Assembly (NCBI GenBank): GCA_015058985.1
Contig: SVBH01000004.1
Coordinates: forward strand, 34,236-98,235
Direction of reading: 5' to 3'
Origin: Erysipelotrichaceae bacterium
GTDB lineage: Bacteria > Bacillota_I > Bacilli_A > RFN20 > DUOF01
DNA length: 64,000 nucleotides
The first letter of the stretch is position 1; each line of letters opens with the position of its first letter. This document shows positions 44,140-55,969 of this stretch, one piece after another. A model generated the notes under the pieces. It ran no database searches. It saw only the letters and a program-made list of their open reading frames with translations, and was not told the origin of the DNA. Made by a program: the position numbers and the translations under genes.

Positions 44140-47100
44140 TTAGAATATTTCATCATGGAATGAGAAGTCGAAATCTTCATCTTCAGTTTCTTCATCTTCA
44201 ACAGTTTCCTCAATTCCAAAGTTTTTAAGTCCTGTTCCTGCTGGAATAAGTTTACCAACAATTGCATTTTCTTTAAGTCCAGATAAGAAGTCTCTCTTAC
44301 CTTTAATTGCAGCATCTGCTAAAACTTTTGTAGTTTCTTGGAAAGATGCAGCAGATAAGAATGATTCAGTTTCTAGAGCAGCTTTAGTAATTCCTAGTAA
44401 TACTTGTCTTCCAACTGCAGGTCTTTTTCCTGCAAGTAAAGCAGCTTTATTAGCTCTCATAAATTCATAGTTACTTACTTTAGTACCATATACCAAATCA
44501 GTATCTCCAGTTTCAATAACTAATATTTTTCTTAACATTTGGTGAACAATAACTTCAATATGTTTATCTGAAATATCTAGTGATTGGCTCTTATAAATCT
44601 TATTAACTTCTTTTAAGATGTAGTTTTGAACCGCAACTGGTCCAGCTACTTCAAGTAAGTTCTTAGGATTAATAGAACCTTCAGTTAATTTTTGTCCTGT
44701 TTCAACTTCTTCACCAACTTTTACAAGTAATTTAGAACCAAATACAGGGTTATATGTGAATGAATCTAAATCATTTGCAACAACAATCTCATACATTCCG
44801 CTTTCTTCTTTAATGGATACTACCTTACCATTAATATTAGAAATTACAGCTTCTTTCTTAGGATTTCTTGCTTCAAATAATTCCTCAACTCTAGGTAAAC
44901 CTTGAGTGATATCGCTACCAGCAACTCCTCCTGTATGGAAGGTTCTCATTGTTAATTGAGTACCTGGTTCTCCAATTGATTGAGCAGCCATAGTTCCAAC
45001 AGCTTCACCAATGTTGACGACCATACCAGTTGCTAAGTTTGTTCCATAACATTTTTGACATACACCATTAGCACATTCACATGTGAATAATGATCTAACT
45101 TCTACCTCTTTGATTCCAGCTTGTTCAATTTTCTTAGCAGCAAATGCTGTAATTAAATCTCCTGCTTTAACAATGATACTTCCATCATTTGGATCAATGA
45201 TGTCTTTAACAGAGAATCTACCAACTACTCTGTCTACAAGTTTAACCATTGTTGCAGCTTCATCACCTAAATCTTTAACGATAAATCCATGGTCAACACC
45301 ACAATCTTCTTCTCTTATGATAACATCATGAGATACATCAACAAGTCTTCTTGTTAAGTATCCAGATTCAGCAGTTTTTAACGCTGTATCGGTATTACCT
45401 TTACGAGTACCGTGAGTAGAAATAAAGTATTCAGATACTGTTAAACCTTCTCTAAAACATGATTTAACAGGAATTTCAATAGGTTTACCAGAAGTATTAG
45501 CCATCAATCCTCTCATTCCAGATAATTGAGTAAAGTGTGATGCACTACCTCTAGCTCCAGAGTCAGAAATCATAACAAGTGGGTTATATGGATCTTGTTT
45601 TCTTTGTTCAGTAAGTTCAGATTGAACTCTGTTCTTAACTCCATCCCATAATCCAATAACATAGTTATATCTTTCTTCATTTGTAAGATAACCATTATCA
45701 TACATTCTCTTAATTTCATCGATTTTTGCTTCAACGTCTTTGAAATACTCTCTCTTCTTATCAAAAGGAGTGATATCAAATAAAGAAATAGTAAACGCTG
45801 CCTTAGTAGACATTTTAAATCCTAAATCTTTCAATTTATCAAGCATAATAGAAGTTTCAGTAGTTCTAAATCTATTGAATACTTCATCGATAATCATTCC
45901 AAAATTTTTCTTAATAAAAGGTTTAATTAATGGTGATTCTGAAATTAATGTTTTAACATCAGTTCCAGGTTCAACAATATATTTTCTTGGTGTATCTTTT
46001 AAGTTTTCTTTTGTAGGTTCATTTAAATAAGGTAATTTAGAAGGCATAATGCTATTAAAAATTAACTTACCTACAGTAGTGATTAAATATTTGTCATAAT
46101 CACTTTCATCAAAATACATTTTATTTAAGCCACCAATTCGAACAGCAATTCTGTTATGCAAATCAACTTTACCAGTTTCATATGCAAGAATTACTTGATC
46201 ATAAGTAGCAAATATTTTTCCTTCACTTTCAGCAAATAAATCATATTTTTCTGCTTCAAGTTCTTCTCCATTTTCTCTTAATTCTTGTGCTTTATGCTCA
46301 TATACAGCTTTATCATATTCCATAGTAATATAGAAATTTCCTAAAACCATGTCTTGAGAAGGAGTAACAATAGTTCTTCCATCTTTAGGTCCTAATATAT
46401 TGTTAGAAGCTAACATAAGAATTCTAGCTTCTGCTTTAGCTTCTTCTGATAAAGGTACGTGAACAGCCATTTGGTCTCCATCGAAGTCAGCATTGAATCC
46501 ACCACAAACTAATGGGTGAAGTCTAATTGCTTTTCCATCTACTAATTTAGGTTCAAATGCTTGAATACCCAAACGGTGAAGGGTTGGAGCACGGTTTAAT
46601 AATACAGGGTGTTCTTTAATGATAACTTCAAGAACATCCAACACCTTTTCATCATATCTACTAATCATACGATCAGCTTGTTTATGAGAAGTAGCAACTT
46701 CTTGTTTAATTAGTTCAGCTGCGATGAAAGGTCTTAATAAAGATACTGCCATTTCACGAGGAATACCTGCTTGATACATCTTTAGGTCTGGTCCAACTGC
46801 GATAACTGAACGTCCTGAATAGTCAACACGCTTTCCTAATAAGTTAAGACGGAAACGACCTTGTTTTCCTTTTAAAGCACTAGATAATGATTTTAATGCT
46901 CTACCACCAGCACCTGTTACTGCTTTACCTCTTCTACCATTATCGATTAAAGCGTCAACAGATTCTTGTAACATTCTCTTTTCATTCATTAAGATAACGC
47001 TAGGTGCATTAATATCAATTAATTTTTGTAAACGAGTATTTCTTGTAATTACTCTTCTATATAAATCATTTAAATCACTTGTAGCAAAACGTCCACCATC

Positions 47101-47973
47101 AAGTTGTAACATAGGTCTTAAATCAGGTGGTATAACAGGAACTACATCAAGAACCATGTGTTCAGGTTTATTGTTACTCTTTAAGAAAGAATCAATGACA
47201 TCTAATCTTTTTAATAGTTTTTGTCTTCTTTGATTTTTCTTTCCTACTGTTTCTTTTAATTCTGCTTCAATTTTGTCATATTCAGCTTGAATATCAACTT
47301 CACTTAAAAGTTGTTTAATTGCTTCTGCACCAGTTCCAAACTTAGCACCTGTATGTCTTGAAATATAGCTAGCATAAGCGATGAATTCAAATGGTTCTTT
47401 AATATTTTCCATTTTTTCAATCATCATTTCTGTTCCAGCATATTCACTAGATTCAGGATCCAATTTAGTTAAGATATCTCTAGTAATAGCAGCAAATTTC
47501 ATTCTTGCTGTTTTTTCATCTAAAACTTCACATTTAGATAAATGAGGAGTATTTCCTGGGTCTAAAACAATATTAGAAATGAAGTATACAACTTCTTCTA
47601 AAGACTTAGGGCTAACATCTAATACCATTCCAATACGACAAGGAATACCTTTTAAATACCAAATATGTACAACAGGAGTAGCTAATTTAATGTGTCCCAT
47701 TCTTTCTCTACGAACAGATTTAGTTGTAATTTCAACTCCACATTTTTCACAAACCATTCCTTGATAACGAATCTTTTTATATCTTCCACAATGACATTCG
47801 AAATCTTTACTTGGTCCGAAAATTCTTTCACAGAATAAACCATCTGGTTCAGGTTTTAATGAACGATAGTTTATAGTTTCAGGTTTAGTAACCTCTCCAT
47901 AAGACCATTCTAGGATTCTTTCAGGAGAAGCAAGACCTATTTGCATTGATCCATAACGATTAACATCTATCAT
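44140..47973 (-). CDS. rpoC: DNA-directed RNA polymerase subunit beta'
   Basis: 1277 residues. Catalytic [12 protein letters not shown] with the Mg-binding aspartates; N-terminal zinc motif CHCGRYK...CEKCG and the second zinc site with [13 protein letters not shown]. The usual large insertions of proteobacteria are absent, as expected for Bacillota. Ends with an acidic tail ([16 protein letters not shown]). Follows rpoB by 15 bases. Confidence 0.98.
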   Translation of the reverse strand: MIDVNRYGSMQIGLASPERILEWSYGEVTKPETINYRSLKPEPDGLFCERIFGPSKDFECHCGRYKKIRYQGMVCEKCGVEITTKSVRRERMGHIKLATPVVHIWYLKGIPCRIGMVLDVSPKSLEEVVYFISNIVLDPGNTPHLSKCEVLDEKTARMKFAAITRDILTKLDPESSEYAGTEMMIEKMENIKEPFEFIAYASYISRHTGAKFGTGAEAIKQLLSEVDIQAEYDKIEAELKETVGKKNQRRQKLLKRLDVIDSFLKSNNKPEHMVLDVVPVIPPDLRPMLQLDGGRFATSDLNDLYRRVITRNTRLQKLIDINAPSVILMNEKRMLQESVDALIDNGRRGKAVTGAGGRALKSLSSALKGKQGRFRLNLLGKRVDYSGRSVIAVGPDLKMYQAGIPREMAVSLLRPFIAAELIKQEVATSHKQADRMISRYDEKVLDVLEVIIKEHPVLLNRAPTLHRLGIQAFEPKLVDGKAIRLHPLVCGGFNADFDGDQMAVHVPLSEEAKAEARILMLASNNILGPKDGRTIVTPSQDMVLGNFYITMEYDKAVYEHKAQELRENGEELEAEKYDLFAESEGKIFATYDQVILAYETGKVDLHNRIAVRIGGLNKMYFDESDYDKYLITTVGKLIFNSIMPSKLPYLNEPTKENLKDTPRKYIVEPGTDVKTLISESPLIKPFIKKNFGMIIDEVFNRFRTTETSIMLDKLKDLGFKMSTKAAFTISLFDITPFDKKREYFKDVEAKIDEIKRMYDNGYLTNEERYNYVIGLWDGVKNRVQSELTEQRKQDPYNPLVMISDSGARGSASHFTQLSGMRGLMANTSGKPIEIPVKSCFREGLTVSEYFISTHGTRKGNTDTALKTAESGYLTRRLVDVSHDVIIREEDCGVDHGFIVKDLGDEAATMVKLVDRVVGRFSVKDIIDPNDGSIIVKAGDLITAFAAKKIEQAGIKEVEVRSLFTCECANGVCQKCYGTNLATGMVVNIGEAVGTMAAQSIGEPGTQLTMRTFHTGGVAGSDITQGLPRVEELFEARNPKKEAVISNINGKVVSIKEESGMYEIVVANDLDSFTYNPVFGSKLLVKVGEEVETGQKLTEGSINPKNLLEVAGPVAVQNYILKEVNKIYKSQSLDISDKHIEVIVHQMLRKILVIETGDTDLVYGTKVSNYEFMRANKAALLAGKRPAVGRQVLLGITKAALETESFLSAASFQETTKVLADAAIKGKRDFLSGLKENAIVGKLIPAGTGLKNFGIEETVEDEETEDEDFDFSFHDEIF

Positions 47974-47988
47974 CCTACTTTATCCTCC

Positions 47989-50900
47989 TTACTCTTCATC
48001 CTCGAAGCTTTCAAACTTTTCATATTGGAAATCTTCGTATTTATTCATTTCATCTTTTAAAGTTGTAACTAATTCAGTTTCTTCTTTTTCGATTGCTTTT
48101 GAAGCTGCTTTATTATCAATTAATTCTCCATCTACATCATATAGTTTAACATCAATTGCTAAACCTTGTAATTCCTTAACCATAACTCTAAATGATTCAG
48201 GAACTCCAGGTGTAGGTAATGGTTTTCCTTTAATAATAGCTTCATATGTTTTTGCTCTACCAATCATATCATCTGATTTGATAGTCATAATTTCTTGTAA
48301 TAAGTGCGCTGCTCCGTATGCTTCACAAGCCCATACTTCCATTTCTCCAACTCTTTGTCCACCATTTTGAGCTTTACCTCCAAGTGGTTGTTGAGTAACC
48401 ATTGAATAAGGTCCAATTGCTCTAGCATGCAGTTTATCATCAACCATGTGGTTTAACTTAATCATATACATGACTCCTACTGCTACTCTAGCATCAAATC
48501 TTTCACCCGTTCTTCCATCACGTAAGACTTCTTTTCCATCAGGTGCCATTCCTGATTCTGCCATTAATTTGACAAGTTCATCATTTGTAACTCCTTCAAA
48601 TACTGGAGTAGCAAATTTAACACCTAATCTCTTTCCAGCCATACCTAAGTGGAATTCTAGAATTTGTCCAATGTTCATACGAGAAGGAACTCCTAATGGG
48701 TTTAACATGATATCTACTGGAGTACCATCTTCTAAGAAAGGCATATCTTCTTGAGGTAAGATTTTAGAGATAACACCTTTGTTTCCGTGTCTTCCAGCCA
48801 TCTTATCTCCTTCTTGGATTTTACGTTTTTGAGCAATATATACTCTAATAACTTCATTTACTCCAGGAGCCATTTCATGTCCTTGTTTTCTTGAGAATAC
48901 TTTAACATCTACAACAGTTCCTGCTCCACCATGTGGAACCCTTAAAGAAGTATCTTTTCCTTCTTTAGTCTTTTCTCCGAAGATTGCCATTAATAATTTT
49001 TCATCAGGTGATGGTTCAGTTTGTCCTTTTGGAGTAATCTTTCCAACAAGGATATCACCATCTCTAACATCAAATCCTGGTACAACAATACCTCTAGAGT
49101 CTAATTGTACTTTTGAATCTTCACCAACATTAGGAATATCTCTAGTGATTTCCTCATGTCCTAATTTAGTATCTCTACACTCAACATCATATGATTCAAT
49201 ATGAAGTGAAGTATAAACATCATCTTTAATAACACGATCAGACATAATGACAGCATCCTCGAAGTTATAACCATTCCATGTCATGAATGCTACAACAACG
49301 TTTTGTCCTAATGCCATTTCACCATTTTGAGTTGCAGGTCCATCAGCAATGATTTCCCCTGCTTTAACTTTTTGTCCAACTTCTACGATTGGATGTTGAA
49401 CGATTGCAGTACCTTGGTTAGATCTTTGGAACTTATGTAATCTATAAACTTCAGTTCCTTTCTTACCTTCGACTTCTATTCTATTTCCATCTACATATTT
49501 AACAGTTCCATCTTCCTTAGCAAGAACACAAACTCCACTATCGTGAGCAACATATTTTTCCATACCTGTTCCAACGATAGGTGAATCAGGTCTTAAAAGA
49601 GGAATTGCTTGTTTCTGCATGTTTGCACCCATCAAAGCACGTTGTCCATCATCATTCTCTAAGAAAGGAATACAAGAAGCTGCAACAGAAATGATTTGCT
49701 TAGATGAAACACCTACAAAGTCAATATCTTCTTTACTAGCTTCAATATTTTCACCTTTATGACGAGCAACTACTCTATCTTCAGCAATTCTGCCTTCTGC
49801 ATCTAATTTAATATTTGCTTCTGCAATATAATATTCATATTCATCATCTGCAGACATATAAATACATTCATCTGTTAGCTTACCTGTTTCTTTATCAACT
49901 TTACGATATGGAGTTTTAATAAATCCATATTCATCGATAATAGCATAGTTAGCTAAGTTATTGATAAGACCGATATTTCCTCCTTCAGGAGTTTCAACAG
50001 GACAGATTCTTCCATAGTGAGTAACGTGAACGTCTCTGACGACCGCTCCAGCTCTTTCTCTTGTTAATCCTCCTGCTCCTAAAGCAGAAATACGTCTCTT
50101 ATGACTTAATTCAGACAATGGGTTAACTTGGTCAGCATATTGTGATAATTGGCTACTTGAGAAGAATTCTTTAATAGCAGCAGTTAAAGGTCTAACATTT
50201 GAAATGTTTTGAGGAGTCATTCCTGTTGTATCAGAAATAGACATTTTTTCTTTAACGCTTCTTTCCATTCTTGATAATCCAATCTTAAATTGGTTTTGGA
50301 TTAATTCACCAACTGGTTTAACACGTCTATTACTTAAATGGTCAATATCATCGTTAACACCAAATCCTTCTAACATATTCATAGTAAATGAGAATGTAGC
50401 AACAATATCAGACATTGTTACATATTTCTTTGTTATAGACATGTCAGTACCAATAATATTCATAATTCTATCTTGGTCTTCTGATGTGTATACTTTTACG
50501 ATTTGAACATTACAATCATCATCTAAATCAGTATTTAAATCTAATGTAACTTTATGAGCACCATTTTCAAAGAATTTAATACTTCTTAAATAGTCTAATT
50601 TTTCTTTATCAATAAATGTACCTTTTTTATAGACAATTTCACCATCAGCATCAACTAGATGCTCTGCAATAATCTTGTCTAATAATCTTTCATATACATT
50701 TAACTTTCTATTTAATTTATATCTACCTGCTTTAGCAAGATCATATCTTTTACGATCAAAGAATCTTTGGATAAGTAAAATCTTAGATCCTTCTTCAGTA
50801 GCAGGTTCACCTGGTCTTAATTTGTTATAGATTTCAATCATAGCTTCTTTAGTTGAAGCAGTGGAATCTTTTTCTAAAGTATTGATTAAACGATAATCAT

Positions 50901-51543
50901 CACCAAACAAATCAATTAAAACTTCATTTTGTTCGATACCAATAGCTTTTAATAATACAGTAGCAGGTAATTTCTTAGTTCTATCAATTCTAACGTTGAT
51001 TAAATCATTACCATCTGTTTCAAATTCAATCCAAGTACCTCTGGTAGGAATAATTTCTCCCCCATAAGTCATTTTACCTTTGTTAACATCCATCACTTGA
51101 CTAAAGTAAGCCCCTGGAGATCTAACTAATTGAGAAATGATAACTCTTTCTCCTCCATTTATGACGAAAGTACCACTATCAGTCATAATAGGGAAATCTC
51201 CCATGAAAATCTTACTTTCTTTAATTTCACCTGTTAACTTATTAATTAATCTGAATGTAGCTCTTAAAGGCATTGAATATGTTAAGAATTGTTCTTTACA
51301 ATCATCAATACTATAAGTTGGCTCTCCAAATTCATAATCAACGAATTGAAGTTCTAATGAACCATTAGCATTTTCAATTGGATAGATTTCTTCAAATACT
51401 TCTCTTAAACCATCTTTTAATAACCACTTAAAAGAGTTAATTTGAACTCCAATAAGGTTAGGTAAAGGAAGTACATCTTTAACCTTTCCATAGTTGATTC
51501 TTTCTTTAAATTTTTCTGTTGTTGGAAGTGTTGATTTTGCCAC
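47989..51543 (-). CDS. rpoB: DNA-directed RNA polymerase subunit beta
   Basis: 1184 residues, start GTG with GAGGTGA upstream. Contains the rifampicin-pocket region [20 protein letters not shown] with a wild-type looking histidine and serine, and the catalytic-side [16 protein letters not shown]. Core enzyme with rpoC; strong promoter just upstream. Confidence 0.98.
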   Translation of the reverse strand: MAKSTLPTTEKFKERINYGKVKDVLPLPNLIGVQINSFKWLLKDGLREVFEEIYPIENANGSLELQFVDYEFGEPTYSIDDCKEQFLTYSMPLRATFRLINKLTGEIKESKIFMGDFPIMTDSGTFVINGGERVIISQLVRSPGAYFSQVMDVNKGKMTYGGEIIPTRGTWIEFETDGNDLINVRIDRTKKLPATVLLKAIGIEQNEVLIDLFGDDYRLINTLEKDSTASTKEAMIEIYNKLRPGEPATEEGSKILLIQRFFDRKRYDLAKAGRYKLNRKLNVYERLLDKIIAEHLVDADGEIVYKKGTFIDKEKLDYLRSIKFFENGAHKVTLDLNTDLDDDCNVQIVKVYTSEDQDRIMNIIGTDMSITKKYVTMSDIVATFSFTMNMLEGFGVNDDIDHLSNRRVKPVGELIQNQFKIGLSRMERSVKEKMSISDTTGMTPQNISNVRPLTAAIKEFFSSSQLSQYADQVNPLSELSHKRRISALGAGGLTRERAGAVVRDVHVTHYGRICPVETPEGGNIGLINNLANYAIIDEYGFIKTPYRKVDKETGKLTDECIYMSADDEYEYYIAEANIKLDAEGRIAEDRVVARHKGENIEASKEDIDFVGVSSKQIISVAASCIPFLENDDGQRALMGANMQKQAIPLLRPDSPIVGTGMEKYVAHDSGVCVLAKEDGTVKYVDGNRIEVEGKKGTEVYRLHKFQRSNQGTAIVQHPIVEVGQKVKAGEIIADGPATQNGEMALGQNVVVAFMTWNGYNFEDAVIMSDRVIKDDVYTSLHIESYDVECRDTKLGHEEITRDIPNVGEDSKVQLDSRGIVVPGFDVRDGDILVGKITPKGQTEPSPDEKLLMAIFGEKTKEGKDTSLRVPHGGAGTVVDVKVFSRKQGHEMAPGVNEVIRVYIAQKRKIQEGDKMAGRHGNKGVISKILPQEDMPFLEDGTPVDIMLNPLGVPSRMNIGQILEFHLGMAGKRLGVKFATPVFEGVTNDELVKLMAESGMAPDGKEVLRDGRTGERFDARVAVGVMYMIKLNHMVDDKLHARAIGPYSMVTQQPLGGKAQNGGQRVGEMEVWACEAYGAAHLLQEIMTIKSDDMIGRAKTYEAIIKGKPLPTPGVPESFRVMVKELQGLAIDVKLYDVDGELIDNKAASKAIEKEETELVTTLKDEMNKYEDFQYEKFESFEDEE

Positions 51544-51605
51544 TAACAGTCACCTCTTTCAAACATTTGTTTTTGGCCAGAAATGTCTTTTTTACACATT
51601 CTACA

Positions 51606-51634
51606 ATTATATTTTTTACTATAAGTAAAGTCAA
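51606..51634 (-). promoter_or_regulatory. Promoter of rpoBC
   Basis: -35 TTGACT (51629-51634), 17-base spacer, -10 TATAAT (51606-51611). Confidence 0.85.
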
Positions 51635-51647
51635 TTTAATAACCTAA

Positions 51648-52247
51648 TTATCCACATTTAATGGACTTTAAAATATAGAAACCTTTTTTCTTTTCAAGAA
51701 TTTCACAATTTCCAAATAATTCTATTAACTTTTTCTCACTACTCTTCGCACCATGACTTTTCCTATTCACTACATATAGGATTCCATTTAAATCTAAACA
51801 GTTGTACGCCTGTGAGAAAAAACTAAATACAACTTCTTTGCCTGCCCTAATTGGAGGATTAGTTACTACCATATTAAATAATCCTTTTACATTAGAACAA
51901 ATATTACTTTCATAAACCTTATAATTATTAATCTTGTTTAGAAGGATGTTCTCATTACACAAAGATAAAGCTCTCTCATTGACATCTACTCCTTCAATTT
52001 TACTTTCAGGAAAAATAGAAGCAAGTGTAATGCCCAAACATCCAATTCCACAACCAAGATCTAATATTCTACCATTTAAAGATTCTTCTTTAAGTACATT
52101 CAAGAAGATAGCAGTTCCCTCATCTAATTCATCTTTAGAAAAAACTCCAAAATCAGATTTCATAATATATTCTTTATTATTAAAGGTATATTTAAATTCC
52201 ATCTTTTTTGATTTTAAGTCTTTATCATTTTCAAAATAATGAGACAT
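51648..52247 (-). CDS. Class I SAM-dependent methyltransferase (RsmC/YbxB-like)
   Basis: 199 residues. SAM-binding motif LDLGCGIG (62-69) and the catalytic motif NPPIRAG (130-136), the form found in rRNA guanine-N2 methyltransferases of the RsmC group. It occupies the same place as ybxB between rplL and rpoB in Bacillus. Target base not shown by the sequence. About 70 bases after rplL. Confidence 0.85.
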   Translation of the reverse strand: MSHYFENDKDLKSKKMEFKYTFNNKEYIMKSDFGVFSKDELDEGTAIFLNVLKEESLNGRILDLGCGIGCLGITLASIFPESKIEGVDVNERALSLCNENILLNKINNYKVYESNICSNVKGLFNMVVTNPPIRAGKEVVFSFFSQAYNCLDLNGILYVVNRKSHGAKSSEKKLIELFGNCEILEKKKGFYILKSIKCG

Positions 52248-52271
52248 CTTTGCTACCTCCTTAAACGACCA

Positions 52272-52299
52272 AAACCTGCATTGAATTTACTGCAGGTTT
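52272..52299. promoter_or_regulatory. Hairpin between rplL and the methyltransferase gene
   Basis: AAACCTGCA pairs with TGCAGGTTT around a 10-base loop. The minus-strand side is followed by TGGTCGTTT, not a run of T, so this looks like an attenuating or processing hairpin that lowers expression downstream of rplL rather than a full terminator. Confidence 0.5.
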
Positions 52300-52316
52300 A
52301 GTTTTTATTAGGCTAA

Positions 52317-52694
52317 TTATTTTACTTCAACTTCAGCTCCAGCTTCAACTAATTTAGCTTTTGCTTCTTCAGCTGCTGCTGGTGATACTTTTTCTTTAAT
52401 TGCACAAGGTGCACCATCTACTAATTTCTTAGCATCGATAAGTCCAACACCTGTTAATGCTTGAACTGCTTTGATAACTGCAACTTTGTTAGCTCCAACT
52501 GATTTTAAGAATACGCTAACTTCGCTTGGTGCTGCTGCTGCTTCTGCTTCAGCTGCTGGTGCTGCTGCTCCAGCTACAGGAGCTGCTGCAACTACTCCAA
52601 ATTCTTCTTCGATTGCTTTGACTAATTCATTAACTTCTAGGATAGTCATTTCCTTTAAACTTTCAATAATTTCTTGAGCACTTAATTTTGCCAT
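52317..52694 (-). CDS. rplL: 50S ribosomal protein L7/L12
   Basis: 125 residues. N-terminal dimerisation helix, an Ala/Pro-rich hinge (about 36-58, rich in AAAP) and the C-terminal factor-binding domain with [17 protein letters not shown] and [13 protein letters not shown]. Stalk protein that recruits translational GTPases. 18 bases after rplJ. Confidence 0.97.
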   Translation of the reverse strand: MAKLSAQEIIESLKEMTILEVNELVKAIEEEFGVVAAAPVAGAAAPAAEAEAAAAPSEVSVFLKSVGANKVAVIKAVQALTGVGLIDAKKLVDGAPCAIKEKVSPAAAEEAKAKLVEAGAEVEVK

Positions 52695-52712
52695 TTTAAT
52701 TTTCCTCCTCTA

Positions 52713-53204
52713 TTAAGCTTCTTTTGCTTCGCCTACTGCTTTAACAGCACATGCAAATTTGATGATAGGTGTTTGTAAACATCCTAATAACATTGAAATC
52801 ATACCTTCTTTGTTTGGTAACTTTGCGATTTCTTTAATTTCTTTTTCTCCTAATACTTTTCCTTCAACAACTCCAGATTTGATTACTAAGTTTTTCTCTT
52901 TCTTAGCAAATTTACTTAGAATTGCAGGAGCAGTAGTAGCTTCTTTACCTAATACAATTGCGTTAGGTCCAACTAGACTTTCTGTAAGTCCTTCATATCC
53001 TAGACTTTGCGCAGCTCTTACAACTAAATTGTTTTTGTAAACTTTAATACTTGCATTTTCAGCACGTAATTGTCTACGTAAGTTAGTTAAAGCAGCAACT
53101 GTTAATCCACGATATTCTACAACAACTACAGATCCGCTTTCTTTCATCATAGTAGCGATTTGTTCTACAGTTTGTTGTTTTGCTTCGATTGTTCTTTGAT
53201 TCAC
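52713..53204 (-). CDS. rplJ: 50S ribosomal protein L10
   Basis: 163 residues, start GTG with AGGAGG upstream. VVVVEYRGLTVAALTNLRRQ is the family core. With L7/L12 it forms the stalk and binds its own leader to repress the operon. C-terminal helix anchors L7/L12. Confidence 0.96.
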   Translation of the reverse strand: MNQRTIEAKQQTVEQIATMMKESGSVVVVEYRGLTVAALTNLRRQLRAENASIKVYKNNLVVRAAQSLGYEGLTESLVGPNAIVLGKEATTAPAILSKFAKKEKNLVIKSGVVEGKVLGEKEIKEIAKLPNKEGMISMLLGCLQTPIIKFACAVKAVGEAKEA

Positions 53205-53212
53205 TTAAGTTT

Positions 53213-53378
53213 CCTCCTTTTTATTTTTATTAAAAAGTACCAATATCCAAAACAAAACCCTGTACAAAGACAGGGTGAGTTTAAGAAATAACATTCTCTT
53301 TACACCTCGGTAACCTTATTAAGTCTAACTTCGACCGTTACTGTCTTTGGCTATTGAATACGCTTTAATCTAATTTAA
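53213..53378 (-). promoter_or_regulatory. L10 leader RNA with attenuator
   Basis: The 166-base region between rplA and rplJ contains the recognisable L10-leader elements CCAAAGACAGTAACGG and GTTACCGAGGTG. Downstream, ACCCTGT pairs with ACAGGGT (53257-53276), followed by TTTTGTTTTG, making an intrinsic attenuator hairpin. L10-L7/L12 binding or a free leader would control read-through into rplJ-rplL. Confidence 0.8.
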
Positions 53379-54062
53379 TTAAATTTTTTCTACTAAAACT
53401 TTTACTGAAGGTCCCATTGTAGTACTTAATGCTACATTCTTCATATATAGACCTTTAACAGTAGATGGTTTAGCTTTTACTAAAACATCATAAATTGCTT
53501 TGAAGTTTTCTTGTAATTTAGTAGGTTCGAATGAAACTCTACCGATTGATAAGTTGATGTTTCCTTCTTTATCAACACGGTATTCTACTTTACCAGCTTT
53601 AACTTCAGATACTGCTTTTGCGATATCCATAGCAACTGTTCCAGTTTTTGGGTTTGGCATTAAACCTTTAGGTCCTAATAAACGACCAATTTTACCTAAC
53701 TCTCCCATCATATCTGGAGTAGCTACGATAACATCATATCCAAACCAACTTTCTTTTTGGATCTTTTCGATCATTTCTTTTCCACCAACATAGTCAGCTC
53801 CAGCTGCTTTAGCTTCTTCTACTTTATTAGTAATAGCTAAAACTACTTTTGTTTTTCCAGTTCCATTAGGTAAAACTAGAGCTCCTCTGATTTGTTGGTC
53901 AGCATATTTTGGGTCAACCCCTAATCTAAATGAAACATCTACAGATGCATCAAATTTAGATGGATTAGTTTTCTTAACTAATTCGCAAGCTTCTGCAATT
54001 GGGTAAGCTTTGTTCTTTTCAACAAGTGCAGCAACTGCTACATATTTTTTTCCTTTCTTCAT
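53379..54062 (-). CDS. rplA: 50S ribosomal protein L1
   Basis: 227 residues. [20 protein letters not shown] and GPRGMMPNPK-like [19 protein letters not shown]. Forms the L1 stalk and represses rplK-rplA through the mRNA site seen upstream of rplK. Confidence 0.97.
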   Translation of the reverse strand: MKKGKKYVAVAALVEKNKAYPIAEACELVKKTNPSKFDASVDVSFRLGVDPKYADQQIRGALVLPNGTGKTKVVLAITNKVEEAKAAGADYVGGKEMIEKIQKESWFGYDVIVATPDMMGELGKIGRLLGPKGLMPNPKTGTVAMDIAKAVSEVKAGKVEYRVDKEGNINLSIGRVSFEPTKLQENFKAIYDVLVKAKPSTVKGLYMKNVALSTTMGPSVKVLVEKI

Positions 54063-54106
54063 AATTTCCTCCCTGTGGTATTAACGGATTTTCCTCCCAC
54101 TCTATT

Positions 54107-54520
54107 TTATTCTTCTACTGTAACGCCCATGCTTCTAGCGCTTCCTGCAATAATCTTCATTGCAGCTTCTACGTCATTAGCGTTTAAATCAACCATTTTA
54201 GCTTCAGCAATTTTCTTCAAATCTTCTTTTTTCAAAGTTCCAACTTTAACAGTTTTAGCTTTTGCAGATCCAGATTTAACACCTGCATACTTTTTGATAA
54301 GATATGAAGCTGGTGCTGTTTTTACAACAAAATCAAAACTCTTATCTTCATAAGCTGTGATAATTACAGGTACAGGTTCTCCTGATCTGTCTTTTGTTTT
54401 GTCGTTGAACTCTGTACAAAACTTAGGCATATTAACACCAGCTGATGCTAATGCTGATCCTGGTTTTGCAGCTCCGCCTGGAAGTTCTAACTTAACAACC
54501 TTTGCGACTTTCTTACTCAC
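54107..54520 (-). CDS. rplK: 50S ribosomal protein L11 with shortened proline loop
   Basis: 137 residues from the GTG at 54520, where AGGAGG lies 8 bases upstream; the track's longer start would put that site inside the gene. The N-terminal domain reads LPGGAAKPGSALASAGVN where E. coli has [20 protein letters not shown]: four residues of the proline loop are missing. That loop binds thiostrepton, so sensitivity may be altered. The C-terminal rRNA-binding domain is intact. Confidence 0.96.
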   Translation of the reverse strand: MSKKVAKVVKLELPGGAAKPGSALASAGVNMPKFCTEFNDKTKDRSGEPVPVIITAYEDKSFDFVVKTAPASYLIKKYAGVKSGSAKAKTVKVGTLKKEDLKKIAEAKMVDLNANDVEAAMKIIAGSARSMGVTVEE

Positions 54521-54550
54521 GTGACACACCTCCTATTATTTTTGTCCGTG

Positions 54551-54583
54551 CTGTGGTCATAACAAACTTACGTTCTGCCACTG
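54551..54583 (-). promoter_or_regulatory. Putative L1-binding site in the rplK leader
   Basis: In the 5' leader CAGTGGCAGAACG, a loop, then ATGACCACAG resemble the L1-binding element of the L1 stalk in 23S rRNA and the E. coli L11 operon. It would let free L1 repress rplK-rplA. Motif match only; not tested. Confidence 0.45.
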
Positions 54584-54612
54584 CGCAATCTTGCACACCC
54601 GTGCACTTTGAT

Positions 54613-54641
54613 ATTTTATTACAAATATAATATATTTGCAA
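54613..54641 (-). promoter_or_regulatory. Promoter of rplK-rplA
   Basis: -35 TTGCAA (54636-54641), 17-base spacer, -10 TAAAAT (54613-54618). Confidence 0.78.
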
Positions 54642-54772
54642 GAAATTTATAAAAAAGCCATTTTCATTGTGTAAAACTTTTGAAAACTAGTTGCTTTTGA
54701 ACAAAAAAAGCGTTTTTACTTTTTTTATAATCTTAATTAGATTATACTATAACCATAGAGGAGTTGATTATC

Positions 54773-55924
54773 ATGGAAATGAACATTAACAAAACAAGTG
54801 TTGATGATTTCTACAAAGAAATGTTCAAAGGATCAGACAAAAATCAACAACTAAGATCATTAGAATTATCTTTTAATGCTCTATTTGATAACAAAATGTC
54901 AATTTTAAACAAAGAACTGTATAAACTAGGAAAACACAATGTTTTTAATCAAAACGGATCCTTAACCATGGAAAAAATACAAGATGGAGGATTTGTTTTT
55001 GAAATCAAAGACATTAAGATTTTAAATACAAATTACACTCCTATCTACTTAAAGGGAAATGATATCTTAAACCTTATGGATCAGTTAATTGAAAATATTT
55101 CTTATTTAGAAGCTTTTGTTAATATTGCAGAACAATCTACTAAAAATTTAAAACCTGAAGAAAAAAAGAAATTCACTGATAAAATCATGGATGAAGCTTA
55201 CGATAATTTTCCAAATCCTACTACCAATACAAAGCAAATTGAAAAAGAAGCAAAAATTGAAGTAGAAGTTAAAACAAAAATAGACAAAATCATTGATAAG
55301 TTACCACCAAAAATAAAGCACTTTGTAGAAACTGATTTAACTAACAAATATCTTTTAGAACACGTATCAAAACAAGTTGGAGACCCCGAAGCAAACTTAG
55401 AAAACATTGTAAACGAAAAGGTTGCTAAAAAGGTCGCAGAAGTTATAGAGCAAAAAGCCCCTGCTATCATTCATAGCTTAGATCCAAAAGGCAAAAAAGA
55501 ATTAGCACAATCCGTAGACAATGCTATCAAACAAACTGCAGCTACTCAAGACGTAAACATCCAATTAGCTCCTAATAAAAACGTTCCTGAAAAAGAGGAA
55601 ACAATTGCTAACCTTGAATACGTTGATCAAGTTGTCAATACACTTGATATCAATACTCTTAAAAAAGACGACAAAAAAGGCGAAAAAGGAGTTACAGAAA
55701 GACCTCTTAATGAAGAAGAAAAAGCTAAAATTGAGAAAAATCTTGGAACTGCTAAAAATATGTTCTCTGGAATCAACTTAGATTTTATTGAGAAAAATAA
55801 AGATATGGACTTCAAAGAATTAAGCGTGGAAGAATTCCAACAATTAAGCCCTGAAGAACAAACTGAATACTTGAAAAAACAAGAAGAATTTGAAAAGAAT
55901 TTTGTAGGTCCTCGTAGACCATAA
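54773..55924 (+). CDS. Soluble acidic/lysine-rich protein, hypothetical
   Basis: 383 residues from the ATG at 54773, with GAGGAG 9 bases upstream (an in-frame TTG at 54764 is less likely). Highly charged, few hydrophobic segments, no signal peptide. Predicted mainly helical; Lys/Glu-rich stretches (about 160-200 and 300-330) suggest coiled coil, and LSVEEFQQLSPEEQTEYL near the end repeats a Glu-rich pattern. The only plus-strand gene in the 11-62 kb stretch, standing between rplK and nusG. No known family. Confidence 0.55.
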   Translation: MEMNINKTSVDDFYKEMFKGSDKNQQLRSLELSFNALFDNKMSILNKELYKLGKHNVFNQNGSLTMEKIQDGGFVFEIKDIKILNTNYTPIYLKGNDILNLMDQLIENISYLEAFVNIAEQSTKNLKPEEKKKFTDKIMDEAYDNFPNPTTNTKQIEKEAKIEVEVKTKIDKIIDKLPPKIKHFVETDLTNKYLLEHVSKQVGDPEANLENIVNEKVAKKVAEVIEQKAPAIIHSLDPKGKKELAQSVDNAIKQTAATQDVNIQLAPNKNVPEKEETIANLEYVDQVVNTLDINTLKKDDKKGEKGVTERPLNEEEKAKIEKNLGTAKNMFSGINLDFIEKNKDMDFKELSVEEFQQLSPEEQTEYLKKQEEFEKNFVGPRRP

Positions 55925-55931
55925 AAAAATT

Positions 55932-55965
55932 AAAAGTCCTAAGCAAAAATTAGGACTTTTTCTTT
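55932..55965. terminator. Bidirectional terminator between the 383-aa gene and nusG
   Basis: AAAAGTCCTAA, GCAAAAA loop, TTAGGACTTTT with T-rich tails on both sides. Ends both the plus-strand gene and the secE-nusG transcript. Confidence 0.85.
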
Positions 55966-55969
55966 TTAA

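Noticed and set aside
54697-54731. TTGAAC and TATAAT upstream of the 383-residue gene as a promoter
   Set aside because: The spacer would be 23 bases, too long; no better pair was found, so the promoter is left uncalled.
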